From Chloroflexi bacterium RBG_13_51_18 (lineage in GTDB: Bacteria; Chloroflexota; Dehalococcoidia; Dehalococcoidales; RBG-16-60-22), in the NCBI GenBank assembly GCA_001796495.1, contig MGMR01000008.1, positions 1-10,389 of the forward strand: 10,389 nt of DNA. Reading direction: 5' to 3'. The translations under genes and the position numbers were made by a program. Below the pieces are notes generated by a model. It searched no databases, had not been told where the DNA came from, and saw only the letters and a list, made by a program, of their open reading frames with translations. Below are positions 1 through 7,151 of this stretch, piece by piece (position 1 is the first letter of the stretch; each line of letters opens with the position of its first letter).

Positions 1-4
1 GGTC

Positions 5-34
5 TTGACAAAAGATATCAAGAATAGGGATAAT
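5..34 (+). promoter_or_regulatory. Sigma-70-type promoter candidate upstream of the ABC transporter
   Basis: A perfect -35 hexamer TTGACA (5-10) is followed after 18 bp by GATAAT (29-34), which matches the -10 consensus at five of six positions. Transcription would start near 41 and give a leader of about 105 nt before the lipoprotein start at 147. This is the best full -35/-10 pair I found in the window. It is a pattern match only; no TSS data are available. Confidence 0.55.
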
Positions 35-64
35 CAATTTATCACCTATCCTTTATAATCATTC

Positions 65-128
65 AAAGGAGGTTGATAATGACATGTTGATGATACAACA
101 CCCGTTTGAATGTCACCATAATAAATAA
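65..128 (+). other. Leader with a strong Shine-Dalgarno and possible mini-ORFs
   Basis: AAAGGAGG (65-72) is a near-perfect ribosome binding site that does not serve the lipoprotein gene, which has its own site at 131-137. It is well spaced for ATG at 79, giving a three-codon ORF (Met-Thr-Cys-stop, 79-90). The TGA of that ORF overlaps an ATG (TGATG, 88-92). The second ATG, or ATG at 84 in the same frame, gives 12-14 codons ending at 128 (MLMIQHPFECHHNK from 84). This could be a translated leader peptide or the remnant of an upstream gene start. The pattern is seen in the sequence; any function is inference. Confidence 0.3.
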
Positions 129-146
129 TCAAGGAGGATAAAAACA

Positions 147-1751
147 GTGAAAGGAAGAATCTGGATAATCCCGATCGTTGCCCTCGTTTTACTGGCATCA
201 TTACTGTTATCTGCATGTGAAAAGGAGGTAGTAACCAATACAGCTACAAAGACAGCTACAGCTACAGCTACAGTGACAGCCACAGCCACAGCCACAGCCA
301 CAGCTACAACTACCGCTCCAGAGGTTCCGCAATACGGTGGGACCCTCCGAATAATCTGGAGCACCGGTCCCGGGCCCGGCTGGGGAACACCTGTGGCAAT
401 CTTCGGCGGCGAGGCCGCCTATGGGGAACCGGCTATGGAATCACTCATGGAAGGGAAATTCCTAGGTGGGGAATATGTAATGAGACTGGGTACTTCCTAT
501 GATGTTTCCGATGATGGAAAAACGGTCACCTTCCAATTGCGAAGAGGCGTGAAGTTCCACGATGGTACAGACTTCAACGCGGATGCGGTTAAGTACAACT
601 TCGACAAGTGGGCCGGAGCCGGGCGGGCGTCTTCCACCTATTTAGGCTGCGAGGTTGTAGGTGACTATACGGTCAAGTTCAGTTTTGCAGAAGCTTTGAA
701 TGTCAACGTAGGCTCTGTGGCCGGTGTAATGATAGCATCGCCGACGTATTGGGAGGCGAACGGCGATACCGATGCCGCCTTCCATGCCGTTGGAACGGGC
801 CCGTTTAAACAGGTCTCCTATGAGGAGGGTACCAAGTTAAGACTGGAAAGGTTCGATGACTATTGGGGCCAGAAGGCTTATCTCGATGCTATCGAATGCA
901 TTTTTATTACCGATCCGGTGACCCAGGTCATGGCCATGCAGGCGGGACAGGGTGATTGTACCCACTCCAGAGATGCTAAAACGATGAATAGCCTGAAACA
1001 GGCCGGCTTTAACGTCCTGCAGAACTACATGGGCATGGAAGCCATGAACTTCAACAGCCGCGATGAAGATTCTCCCTTCCACGACGCCAGAGTACGTCGG
1101 GCTTTCGAATATGCTATTAACAAGCAACCCATCATAGACACTCTGGGATACGGTTATTGGGAAGTCGCTAATCAGTTCCCGATACCGGGTATGTCCGGCT
1201 ATCTGGACGATATAGTCCCCCGCACGTATAACCCTGAGAAGGCCAGGCAGTTACTGGCAGAGGCTGGATATCCGAATGGGTTTAGTACTACACTTGTCGC
1301 TGGTGTCTGGGACTTCCAAGATGGCCTCCAGTCCATGCAGGCCGATTTGCTAGACGTCGGGATCAAGGCCGAAATATTAGGAGTCCAGTTTGGCCAGTGG
1401 GCTACAATGCGGCAAGAGGGCTGGGATGGTGTCTTTGTTGCCGGGTCCGGGATGATTTCCGACTTTAACAGTCTCCTGTGGACGTTTTTCCGCCCGGGCA
1501 ATACCGAAATGTACAGCATAGAAAGATCGCCTGAGTTAACTGAGCTCGTATTAGCAGCGGTTAGGGCCATCCCGGCAGATCCTGACAAGACAAATGCAGC
1601 CGCCAGATATATATACGATCAGTGCTTGTGGGCTCCCATCGAGCATCATGGTGACAACTATGCTTACACTGACCAAGTCCATGGCATCAACTTCGGTACT
1701 TATGCCCAGTGGGGCGCCTTCGATGCCGAGCTGGCTTGGATGAGCAAGTAA
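147..1751 (+). CDS. ABC transporter solute-binding lipoprotein, family 5 (peptide/nickel type)
   Basis: This 534-residue extracytoplasmic protein captures the ligand for an ABC importer. The first 24 residues are a lipoprotein signal: positive residues (K2, R4), a hydrophobic core (7-21) and the lipobox L-S-A-C with the lipidated Cys at 24. A linker of alternating Thr and Ala (about 31-57) then tethers the mature domain, which starts at a YGGTLRI motif (63-69) typical of the SBP_bac_5 family. A VKFHDGTDF segment (around 145-153) is the family's conserved fold signature. The length is normal for the family. The GTG start at 147 is chosen because AAGGAGG lies 9 nt upstream (131-137) and the signal peptide begins there. 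Two permeases follow after 164 nt that contain a strong hairpin. The ligand cannot be read from sequence: family members bind di- and oligopeptides, nickel, opines, glutathione or sugars, and Dehalococcoidia carry many such paralogues. Confidence 0.93.
   Translation: MKGRIWIIPIVALVLLASLLLSACEKEVVTNTATKTATATATVTATATATATATTTAPEVPQYGGTLRIIWSTGPGPGWGTPVAIFGGEAAYGEPAMESLMEGKFLGGEYVMRLGTSYDVSDDGKTVTFQLRRGVKFHDGTDFNADAVKYNFDKWAGAGRASSTYLGCEVVGDYTVKFSFAEALNVNVGSVAGVMIASPTYWEANGDTDAAFHAVGTGPFKQVSYEEGTKLRLERFDDYWGQKAYLDAIECIFITDPVTQVMAMQAGQGDCTHSRDAKTMNSLKQAGFNVLQNYMGMEAMNFNSRDEDSPFHDARVRRAFEYAINKQPIIDTLGYGYWEVANQFPIPGMSGYLDDIVPRTYNPEKARQLLAEAGYPNGFSTTLVAGVWDFQDGLQSMQADLLDVGIKAEILGVQFGQWATMRQEGWDGVFVAGSGMISDFNSLLWTFFRPGNTEMYSIERSPELTELVLAAVRAIPADPDKTNAAARYIYDQCLWAPIEHHGDNYAYTDQVHGINFGTYAQWGAFDAELAWMSK
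240..312 (+). repeat. Degenerate hexanucleotide (ACAGCY) tandem repeat encoding the Thr-Ala linker
   Basis: About twelve units of ACAGCT/ACAGCC, with a few variants (ACAAAG, ACAGTG, ACAACT), encode alternating Thr-Ala just after the lipobox Cys. The unit is six bases, so gain or loss of units changes linker length without shifting frame. Low-complexity Thr-rich spacers after the lipobox are common in Chloroflexota binding proteins (family knowledge). They probably hold the binding domain away from the membrane in a cell with a single membrane. Confidence 0.85.
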
Positions 1752-1774
1752 ATTAATGTGAGTTAAGATTCATG

Positions 1775-1810
1775 CATTCCGGCGATGGGTTTTATCCCAT
1801 TGCCGGAATG
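1775..1810 (+). promoter_or_regulatory. Strong intercistronic hairpin between binding protein and permease genes
   Basis: CATTCCGGCGATGGG (1775-1789) pairs with CCCATTGCCGGAATG (1796-1810) across the loop TTTTAT: 14 Watson-Crick pairs and one G-U. No T-run follows, so it is not a canonical intrinsic terminator. Its place, 23 nt after the binding-protein stop and ahead of the permeases, matches hairpins in other ABC operons that shield the upstream mRNA from 3' decay and keep binding protein in excess over permease. Partial termination is the alternative. Confidence 0.7.
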
Positions 1811-1915
1811 TAACGGTTCTTGGGCGACCCAGCTATTCCAGCAGGTCACAAAGTTGTGGGTATATAAGTATGTTGTGTACCCCCCAGAGAATTTCCGTAT
1901 AGTAGAAGTACTCTA

Positions 1916-2872
1916 ATGTTAAGCTATATTATTCGCAGGTTAATTCAGTCAGTCATCGTCTTTTTTCTGATTACCCTCCTGGTCTTCTTGGTCATGCGCC
2001 TGCTGCCAGGGGATCCGATATACATGATAATGTCCAGAGCAGCGTCAGAGACGGCCACGGAAATGCAACTGGACAAACTCAGGCACCAGTACGGCCTGGA
2101 CAGGCCCATGATGGTGCAATATTTCAGCTGGTTGGGCGGGGTATTCCATGGAGATCTCGGGGTTTCAATCCTTACTAACACGGATATACGACAGTCTCTA
2201 ATGAAGCGCTTGCCCGTAACTCTTCATCTTGGTGTTCTGGCCCTGATAATCAGCTTCTTACTGGGCGTGCCCATGGGTATCATTGCCGCGGTGAGACGCG
2301 GCACATGGATTGATACGGTGGTGACCTCTCTGGCAAACATCGGCATAACCATTCCCGTTTTCTGGCTCGCGCTCGTGCTAATGTATTTATTTGCGCTCAA
2401 ATTGCAATGGCTTCCCGTCTTTGGCTACACTTCCCCTTTTACTGATTTCTGGGAGAACACCAGACAGATTATCATGCCGGTCTTTTGCTTTGCCATCACC
2501 CCCGTCGCGGGGGTCGCGCGCCAGACCCGGTCCAGCATGCTCGATGTCATGCGGCAGGACTATATCCGGACGGCCTGGTCCAAGGGTTTGAGAGAGCGAG
2601 GGGTGATATTCAAACACGGCTTGAAAAACGGCCTGATACCGGTTATGGTCTTTTTAGGTCTGGGTCTCAGCGCTATTGTTGGCGGCTCGGTCCTGATCGA
2701 GACCGTATTTGCTATCCCCGGCATGGGAAGGCTGGCGGTAGAGGCTATGGGTAACTCGGACTACCCAGTAATCCAGGGTGTTATCCTGGTTTTCGCGGTC
2801 ATGGTGCTGTTGACAAACCTGCTCGTGGACCTGTCTTACGGCTGGCTTGACCCCAGGGTACAGTACAGATAA
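1916..2872 (+). CDS. ABC transporter permease, DppB/OppB-like
   Basis: This 318-residue inner-membrane protein is one of the two subunits forming the import channel for the upstream binding protein. It has the family layout: an N-terminal membrane helix (about 9-29) followed by LPGDP (30-34), a periplasmic stretch, then five more hydrophobic segments from about 102 to 306. The EAA loop that contacts the ATPase is visible at about 215-242 (DYIRTAWSKGL...KNGLIPV). ETVFAIPGMGRL (262-273) and the C-terminal SYGWLDPRVQYR are DppB-family hallmarks. The length is normal. The start at 1916 is set by the conserved N-terminal MLSYIIRRL. The upstream Shine-Dalgarno is weak (AGAAG around 1904), so expression may be lower than that of the binding protein. 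The partner permease follows after 15 nt. Confidence 0.95.
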   Translation: MLSYIIRRLIQSVIVFFLITLLVFLVMRLLPGDPIYMIMSRAASETATEMQLDKLRHQYGLDRPMMVQYFSWLGGVFHGDLGVSILTNTDIRQSLMKRLPVTLHLGVLALIISFLLGVPMGIIAAVRRGTWIDTVVTSLANIGITIPVFWLALVLMYLFALKLQWLPVFGYTSPFTDFWENTRQIIMPVFCFAITPVAGVARQTRSSMLDVMRQDYIRTAWSKGLRERGVIFKHGLKNGLIPVMVFLGLGLSAIVGGSVLIETVFAIPGMGRLAVEAMGNSDYPVIQGVILVFAVMVLLTNLLVDLSYGWLDPRVQYR

Positions 2873-2887
2873 GGGAGTGTCTCCAAT

Positions 2888-3781
2888 ATGGCGGAAAGAA
2901 TCGGAATCTCATCGGTAAACGAAGCACCGCCTCATGTCAATGAGTTGAGGCGTTTTTTCAGGGTATTCCTGGGCCGCGGCCTGGTTATGTTCGGTTTGGT
3001 CGTTACCCTCATATTCCTGGTACTCGCCATATTCGCTCCTCAAATCGCGCCCTATGACCCCCTCGAGAGAAACCTCAGTGAAGCTTTACAACAACCCAAC
3101 GCGAAACATCTACTGGGTACGGACGCGATCGGTAGAGATACCCTGAGCCGCCTTATACACGGTGCACGGATATCCATGATTGTCGGTGTGCTGGTGGTTT
3201 CTATTGCCGGCGGGTTCGGCGTAATACTGGGAGCAATCGCCGGTTATTTCGGCGGTATCGTCGGCGCCGTCATCATGAGGCTGATGGATACACTGATGAC
3301 TATTCCCATGATGATACTGGCATTGGCCATTTCAGCGCTGCTCGGGGGAGGCCTGAAAAACGTTGTCATCGCCCTCGGTTTCGCTCTGATACCCGGATAT
3401 GCCAGGCTGATGGCCGCTCAGGTGCTGGTGGCCAAGGAGACCGACTATGTCCTGGCAGAACATGCCATAGGGGCCAGCAATGCACGTATATTAATCCGCC
3501 ACATCGTGCCCAATTGTTTTTCGCCCATCCTGGTCCTGATAACCATGATGATGGGGACGACCATCCTGGCCGAAGCCGGTTTAAGCTTTATCGGTATCGG
3601 TATAACGCCGCCAACCCCTGCCTGGGGCAGCATGGTTACCGACGGCCGTAATTACCTGCTTTCCAACCCCATGCTTTCCATTGCCCCCGGCGTGGCCATC
3701 ATGCTGCTGGTGTTCAGCTTTAACATGGTCGGCGATGGATTGAGAGACGCTCTTGACCCAAGATTACGAGGTGTTATATAG
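2888..3781 (+). CDS. ABC transporter permease, DppC/OppC-like
   Basis: This 297-residue membrane protein is the second channel subunit. A short cytoplasmic N-terminus precedes the first membrane helix (about 30-50), followed by APYDP (54-58) and HLLGTDAIGRDTLSRLIHGAR (74-94), the OppC_N signature. Further helices span about 96-285. The EAA loop is at about 186-209 (DYVLAEHAIGAS...RHIVPN). EAGLSFIGIGITPPTPAWG (229-247) and DGLRDALDPRLRG at the C-terminus confirm the family. GGGAG (2873-2877) is the ribosome binding site for ATG 2888; the 15-nt gap after the first permease indicates co-transcription. Operons of this type normally continue with two ATPase genes (DppD, DppF). Here the next gene is a dehydrogenase 198 nt away, so the ATPases must be encoded elsewhere or shared if the transporter works. 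Confidence 0.95.
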   Translation: MAERIGISSVNEAPPHVNELRRFFRVFLGRGLVMFGLVVTLIFLVLAIFAPQIAPYDPLERNLSEALQQPNAKHLLGTDAIGRDTLSRLIHGARISMIVGVLVVSIAGGFGVILGAIAGYFGGIVGAVIMRLMDTLMTIPMMILALAISALLGGGLKNVVIALGFALIPGYARLMAAQVLVAKETDYVLAEHAIGASNARILIRHIVPNCFSPILVLITMMMGTTILAEAGLSFIGIGITPPTPAWGSMVTDGRNYLLSNPMLSIAPGVAIMLLVFSFNMVGDGLRDALDPRLRGVI

Positions 3782-3814
3782 AAGCAGGTATTTTCGACTC
3801 GGCTAATATATGAA

Positions 3815-3940
3815 GTATTTACTCCAAATACACTGAACTAAACAGGTGGCATTTTTACCAGTTAATCCTCTCTCGAGATAAACATGTAAATATGCGTGGG
3901 AATAAGTAATATCATACTGAGAAATGTAGAATACTCTACA
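3815..3940 (+). promoter_or_regulatory. Two small inverted repeats between the permease and dehydrogenase genes
   Basis: The 198-nt gap 3782-3979 holds GTATTT-ACTCC-AAATAC (3815-3831) and TGTAGA-ATAC-TCTACA (3925-3940). The first lies 33 nt after the permease stop and could be a weak 3' structure, though no T-run follows. The second is a perfect 16-bp inverted repeat about 40 nt ahead of the dehydrogenase start. It contains TAGAAT (3927-3932), a five-of-six -10 match, so it could be an operator over a promoter. I see no convincing -35. Regulatory roles are inference. Confidence 0.35.
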
Positions 3941-3979
3941 CCCTTAGTGTTAAAATAATAAAAATGGAAGGAGAATCTG

Positions 3980-4711
3980 ATGGATCTAGGATTAAAAGAC
4001 AAGGTAGCAATAATTACGGGCACCGGTAGCCAGATAGGTTTCGGCAAAGCGATAGCACTGGCCTTGGCAAAAGAAGGATGCGATATAATGGGAGTTGACG
4101 TTGATGGTGAAGGAGCGGAGCAGACAGCCGCTGAGGTCAGGTCCCTGGGACGCAAAGCCATTGGTTTGAAGGTAGATATTACCAACCGGGCTGAAGTAGA
4201 CGCCGCCGTAAAGAAGGCCCTGGCAGAATTTAAAAAGATAGATATACTGGTAAATAATGCCGGTATGGACCCGGGCTGGGTACCATTTATAGAGATGGAC
4301 CTTGATAACCTCAGAAAAGCCATGGATGTTAACCTTTATGGCGGGATGAATATGGTCCAGGCGATAGCCCCGCACATGATTTCACGTAAATACGGGAAGA
4401 TTGTAAATTTTTCTGGTGGACAGGGAGGCCCAAATACTACCTCCTACAGCACATCCAAAGGCGCCGTCGATTCCTGGTCGGAAGTGCTGGCAAAAGAATT
4501 GGTGCCCCTGGGAGTTATAGTCAATACCTTTCTCCCGCCGCCGGCAAAGACCAAGCTTGGTGCGGACCACCTTCCTCCCAATTTCGCGGATAGAGTCTCG
4601 AAAATGATGCCCTTGGGACGGTTGTGCACACCCGCGGAAGTTGGATCGATGATAGCCTATATGGTCTCGGACACCAACAGCTACATGGTAGGACAGTATA
4701 TCAAATTATAA
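3980..4711 (+). CDS. Short-chain dehydrogenase/reductase (SDR), probably NAD-dependent
   Basis: This 243-residue cytoplasmic oxidoreductase has a Rossmann fold. The cofactor loop is TGTGSQIGFG (13-22), two residues longer than the common TGxxxGxG. Asp40 at the end of the second strand favours NAD(H) over NADP(H). Asp66 and NNAG (92-95) follow. The catalytic residues are Asn118, Ser145, Tyr156 and Lys160 (YSTSK). The Ser-Tyr spacing of 11 is shorter than the usual 13. The protein ends at VGQYIKL and lacks the Asp-Gly-Gly that usually closes classical SDRs, so the C-terminus is slightly short. AAGGAG (3968-3973), 6 nt before ATG 3980, fixes the start. The SnoaL-like gene follows after 40 nt, suggesting a two-gene unit. 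Oxidation of a hydroxyl or reduction of a keto group is expected; the substrate is unknown. Confidence 0.92.
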   Translation: MDLGLKDKVAIITGTGSQIGFGKAIALALAKEGCDIMGVDVDGEGAEQTAAEVRSLGRKAIGLKVDITNRAEVDAAVKKALAEFKKIDILVNNAGMDPGWVPFIEMDLDNLRKAMDVNLYGGMNMVQAIAPHMISRKYGKIVNFSGGQGGPNTTSYSTSKGAVDSWSEVLAKELVPLGVIVNTFLPPPAKTKLGADHLPPNFADRVSKMMPLGRLCTPAEVGSMIAYMVSDTNSYMVGQYIKL

Positions 4712-4751
4712 CCGTTTGTTATCGAAATAAACTAAATAGGAGTCAGAAAAG

Positions 4752-5417
4752 ATGGTACAGGAATTAGAAGCTAGAATAAAAGCTTTGGAAAACGAGTTAC
4801 AGCGATTAAAAGATATTGAAGAGATTAAATATCTGCAAAGGGCATACGGCTTTTACCTTGAAAACTGGATGGGAGAAGACCTTGCTGACCTTTTTGTCGA
4901 TAGTCCCGATGCGGTTTTAAAGATAGCAGCAGGGCAGTTTGTTGGAACGGAAAATATCAGGACATTTTTTCGCCACGGTAAAAAAGACGTCCCGATCCAC
5001 AAGGCGGATAATCCGGAGTTCAAACATCAGGTGATGCAGCTCAACGGCGTTGTTGACGTAGCTCCTGACGGCAAAACAGCCCAGGGAAGGTGGTACGGTT
5101 TCGGTGCCAATGCTTTTCCTCATGAGGGTGGCGTATCCCCCAACTGGATGGGCGGTACCTATGAGGTTGATTATGTAAAAGACGACGGCAAATGGAAACT
5201 TAAGGAAGTCCACTGGTGTATGGCGTTTAACGCAACGTACGGTGGTAGCTGGGTATCGGAAGAAAGGCGAAAGGATAATTTGACGAACAGGCCGTATAAC
5301 CCGGATTCCGAACTGGGAAAGGTTAGCTTGCCGCCAGCAGAGAACGCCTTATATCCTTCCGGTTATATTTGTCCCTTCCATTTCGCCAATCCGGTATCGG
5401 GGCGCAAGACAATCTAA
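4752..5417 (+). CDS. SnoaL-like / NTF2-fold protein
   Basis: This 221-residue protein begins with a heptad-rich coiled coil (about 2-30, ELEARIKALENELQRLKDIEEI) leading into a SnoaL_4-type NTF2-like domain (about 20-160). Visible family features are the DIEEIKYLQRAYGFYLE helix, a FVGTENIRTFF segment (63-73), the strand region EFKHQVMQLNGVVDVAPDGK and the closing strand KWKLKEVHWCMAF (147-159). The tail (160-221) is Pro- and Tyr-rich and not assigned. NTF2-fold proteins of this type include polyketide cyclases, dehydratases, isomerases and ring-hydroxylating dioxygenase beta-like subunits, so a cyclase, hydratase or isomerase step is possible but unproven. TAGGAG (4737-4742) lies 9 nt before ATG 4752. 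It probably shares a transcript with the dehydrogenase. It converges on the next, minus-strand gene with only 37 nt between stops. Confidence 0.85.
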   Translation: MVQELEARIKALENELQRLKDIEEIKYLQRAYGFYLENWMGEDLADLFVDSPDAVLKIAAGQFVGTENIRTFFRHGKKDVPIHKADNPEFKHQVMQLNGVVDVAPDGKTAQGRWYGFGANAFPHEGGVSPNWMGGTYEVDYVKDDGKWKLKEVHWCMAFNATYGGSWVSEERRKDNLTNRPYNPDSELGKVSLPPAENALYPSGYICPFHFANPVSGRKTI

Positions 5418-5456
5418 ATACCGGTATAAATAATCCAAATTTTGCTGCGGTTTTTT
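5391..5456. other. Convergent gene-end region with weak inverted repeat
   Basis: CCGGTAT (5391-5397) and ATACCGG (5418-5424) form a 7-bp inverted repeat with a 20-nt loop that includes the plus-strand stop codon. A six-T run (5451-5456) follows 27 nt later, immediately at the stop codon of the minus-strand cupin gene. The hairpin and the T-run are too far apart for a canonical intrinsic terminator. I record it as a possible 3'-end structure for the dehydrogenase/SnoaL-like transcript only. Confidence 0.25.
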
Positions 5457-6330
5457 ACTTAAACGACTGAGCGATCTTCTTAAGCTCATCTAGAGGCATT
5501 TTTTTTCCGGCCGCAAGGGCTATTTCGCACTGGCCAGACTTTCCGGGCATCAACCACCAGAGCTGGTAGTGCTGTTCTCTGTCTATAATAACTCCCTGGT
5601 ACTTACCGACATCTGTTGATTCTCCAATGGCTCTGGTTACATCCTCTCCCTCAGGATGCCAGCTAATGGTTATTCCTATCTTACATTGAAGGGTATATTG
5701 TTGACGGCTTTCGCCGGCATCACCCATATTAATTATCCGTTTTTCAATCGGATTTTCTGCCAGGTATATTTTCACCGCATCATCCTGCGTATAGATATCC
5801 TGCACCACGTAACCTTCCGGGAGATAGCCAGGCTGGGGTACGGCCACACCTAAAAATCGGGCGGCCTCTTCCATGTTTACTTCTTTCGCCGTCAGTTCTA
5901 TCCTGTCGAAATATCCTTCTTGTTGATCCGAGCGCGTGTATGAAGAGATCAGTACGATGTTGATAAACATCATCGGCTGACTGACTCTCTTCCAGATAAT
6001 CGGACAGTGCACCATCCCTTTAGGGACGTATACTACTGAGGCAGAGTTAATGATATTCTTCGTTTCCTCTTCACCCAGATACAGTTCAACATCCCCGTCG
6101 AAAACCCGCTGGTCCTCTGGGGTACCCATGAAACAAAAGAACTGGTCAAAATCATGGGCATGGGGACGTTCCATCTGGATGGGTTCGTTGATGTAAGTAT
6201 ATCTAATCCCGAAATCCATCTCCGGGAAATAGTTTTTACTGTCAAATAGAAGCCTTGGAGTATATGGAGGAAAAATGTTCCATGATAGCGGTTCCCGGAC
6301 AATATACTTCTCATATGGCGTTGTTTCCAC
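5455..6330 (-). CDS. Cupin (Gln type) fused to a C-terminal DUF4367-like domain (cupin A)
   Basis: This 291-residue protein has two parts. Residues 1-130 are a single cupin barrel with predicted metal ligands His57, His59 and His108 (HAHDFDQ; PKGMVHCP). The third-ligand position holds Gln63 where most cupins have Glu. Residues about 155-291 resemble DUF4367, a domain best known from anti-sigma-factor-like and lipoprotein contexts: PGYLPEGY (167-174), YTQDDAVKIYL, a Trp-Trp strand (258-259) and the closing motif PLDELKKIAQSF (279-290). The other three cupins here lack this extension. I see no signal peptide or membrane segment. The GTG start at 6330 is chosen because AAAAGGAG lies 10 nt upstream (complement 6341-6348) and the N-terminus METTPYEKYIV aligns with its paralogues. 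It is separated by 273 nt from the cupin upstream on its strand and has its own -10 candidate. Enzyme, sensor and ligand-binding roles are all possible. Confidence 0.82.
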   Translation of the reverse strand: METTPYEKYIVREPLSWNIFPPYTPRLLFDSKNYFPEMDFGIRYTYINEPIQMERPHAHDFDQFFCFMGTPEDQRVFDGDVELYLGEEETKNIINSASVVYVPKGMVHCPIIWKRVSQPMMFINIVLISSYTRSDQQEGYFDRIELTAKEVNMEEAARFLGVAVPQPGYLPEGYVVQDIYTQDDAVKIYLAENPIEKRIINMGDAGESRQQYTLQCKIGITISWHPEGEDVTRAIGESTDVGKYQGVIIDREQHYQLWWLMPGKSGQCEIALAAGKKMPLDELKKIAQSFK

Positions 6331-6603
6331 TGAATTATTTCTCCTTTTCTTTAGAATTTATATTCACGGTATAATCTCCATAATATCATATTAGTGACAA
6401 AATTAAGTCTCACTGTGCCAGTCCGTTAGTCTACGTTTAAATTTTTCAGATTAAATTCGATTTGGCTTAAGGATACCAGATTACTTATATTCCAAATATA
6501 CCTGGAGTTAATTGAAGTGTGTTGCATTCCTTCCTGAAGGTCAGCCATTCAGTCGGTCAGGTAATAAATTTACTGTGAGTATCCTCTCCTTTTCCGAAGT
6601 TAC
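6331..6603 (-). promoter_or_regulatory. Upstream region of cupin A with extended -10 candidate
   Basis: This 273-nt stretch has no convincing gene. On the minus strand TGATATTAT (complement 6380-6388) is an extended -10 element with one mismatch in the hexamer, about 50 nt before the GTG start of cupin A. TTGTCA lies 5-6 nt upstream of it, which is too close to be its -35. An orphan Shine-Dalgarno-like AAAGGAGAGG sits near 6589 (minus strand) without a usable start codon after it, possibly a relic. Confidence 0.35.
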
Positions 6604-7113
6604 TCAAGAGCGTGGCACAGGAGTCAGTTTAAAGTCGCCGACTTCGGGTACGACGACACCCATCATGATCGGACTTTTAACATTCCTGAAGAACAAGGGG
6701 AAATGTCCGAGCCCGGCCGGTACATAAATACTGCAGGATTCATCGAATTTTATCTTTTCCAGACTATTTCCTTCACCCAGCCAAAACTCCCCGTCACCCC
6801 CCAGATAGCTGGTATCGTATGGGTCGTTACCAAAGAATATGAAAATCTCCGGGTAATCATGTTTATGCGCACCGTAATCTTTATCACTGGTAAGTAGCGT
6901 CATGTCACCTATGACCCAACCGTACTCGATTTTGGAGGTGGCTTCTTTCACGTTATCATTTGAAAATATTAACCGCGGCCCGGTAGTGGTTTTATCTGTT
7001 AAAGGGAGCTTATATGTTTTGGGGATCCCGAATTTTATAGCTCCATCAGGCCCGGGCCCGAGAATTACTTCCGCTTTTCGGGTAACATATTTCTCGTATC
7101 TCGATTTCATCAT
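6604..7113 (-). CDS. Small cupin-domain protein, Glu type (cupin B)
   Basis: This single-domain cupin is about 169 residues from the start used here. Numbered from that start, the predicted ligands are His83, His85, Glu89 (HKHDYPE) and His137 (PAGLGHFP). Between them lie GNDP and a GGDGEFWLGE strand shared with cupin D. An upstream in-frame ATG at 7131 gives 175 residues. I prefer ATG 7113 because GAAAAGGA sits 8 nt before it, no site precedes 7131, and the resulting N-terminus MMKSRYEKYV matches METTPYEKYI of cupin A and MTGNKYAKYV of cupin D. The hydrolase gene ends 38 nt upstream (20 nt from the longer start), so the two are probably co-transcribed. The full His-His-Glu-His set is compatible with a metal-dependent dioxygenase, isomerase or decarboxylase. 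No substrate can be assigned. Confidence 0.85.
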   Translation of the reverse strand: MMKSRYEKYVTRKAEVILGPGPDGAIKFGIPKTYKLPLTDKTTTGPRLIFSNDNVKEATSKIEYGWVIGDMTLLTSDKDYGAHKHDYPEIFIFFGNDPYDTSYLGGDGEFWLGEGNSLEKIKFDESCSIYVPAGLGHFPLFFRNVKSPIMMGVVVPEVGDFKLTPVPRS

Positions 7114-7151
7114 TTGTTCAATCCTTTTCATCGTAAATTATTGCGGTAAGT

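Noticed and set aside
113..364. Minus-strand ORF with a long Val-Ala repeat
   Set aside because: It is the antisense translation of the (ACAGCY)n tract in the lipoprotein gene, with no ribosome binding site or independent support.
2391..2754. Plus- and minus-strand ORFs inside the first permease gene
   Set aside because: They are out-of-frame shadows of a well-conserved DppB-like protein.
5418..5456. Intrinsic terminator between the convergent genes
   Set aside because: The palindromic part and the T-run are 27 nt apart and no GC-rich stem abuts the T-run, so I kept it only as a weak 3' structure.
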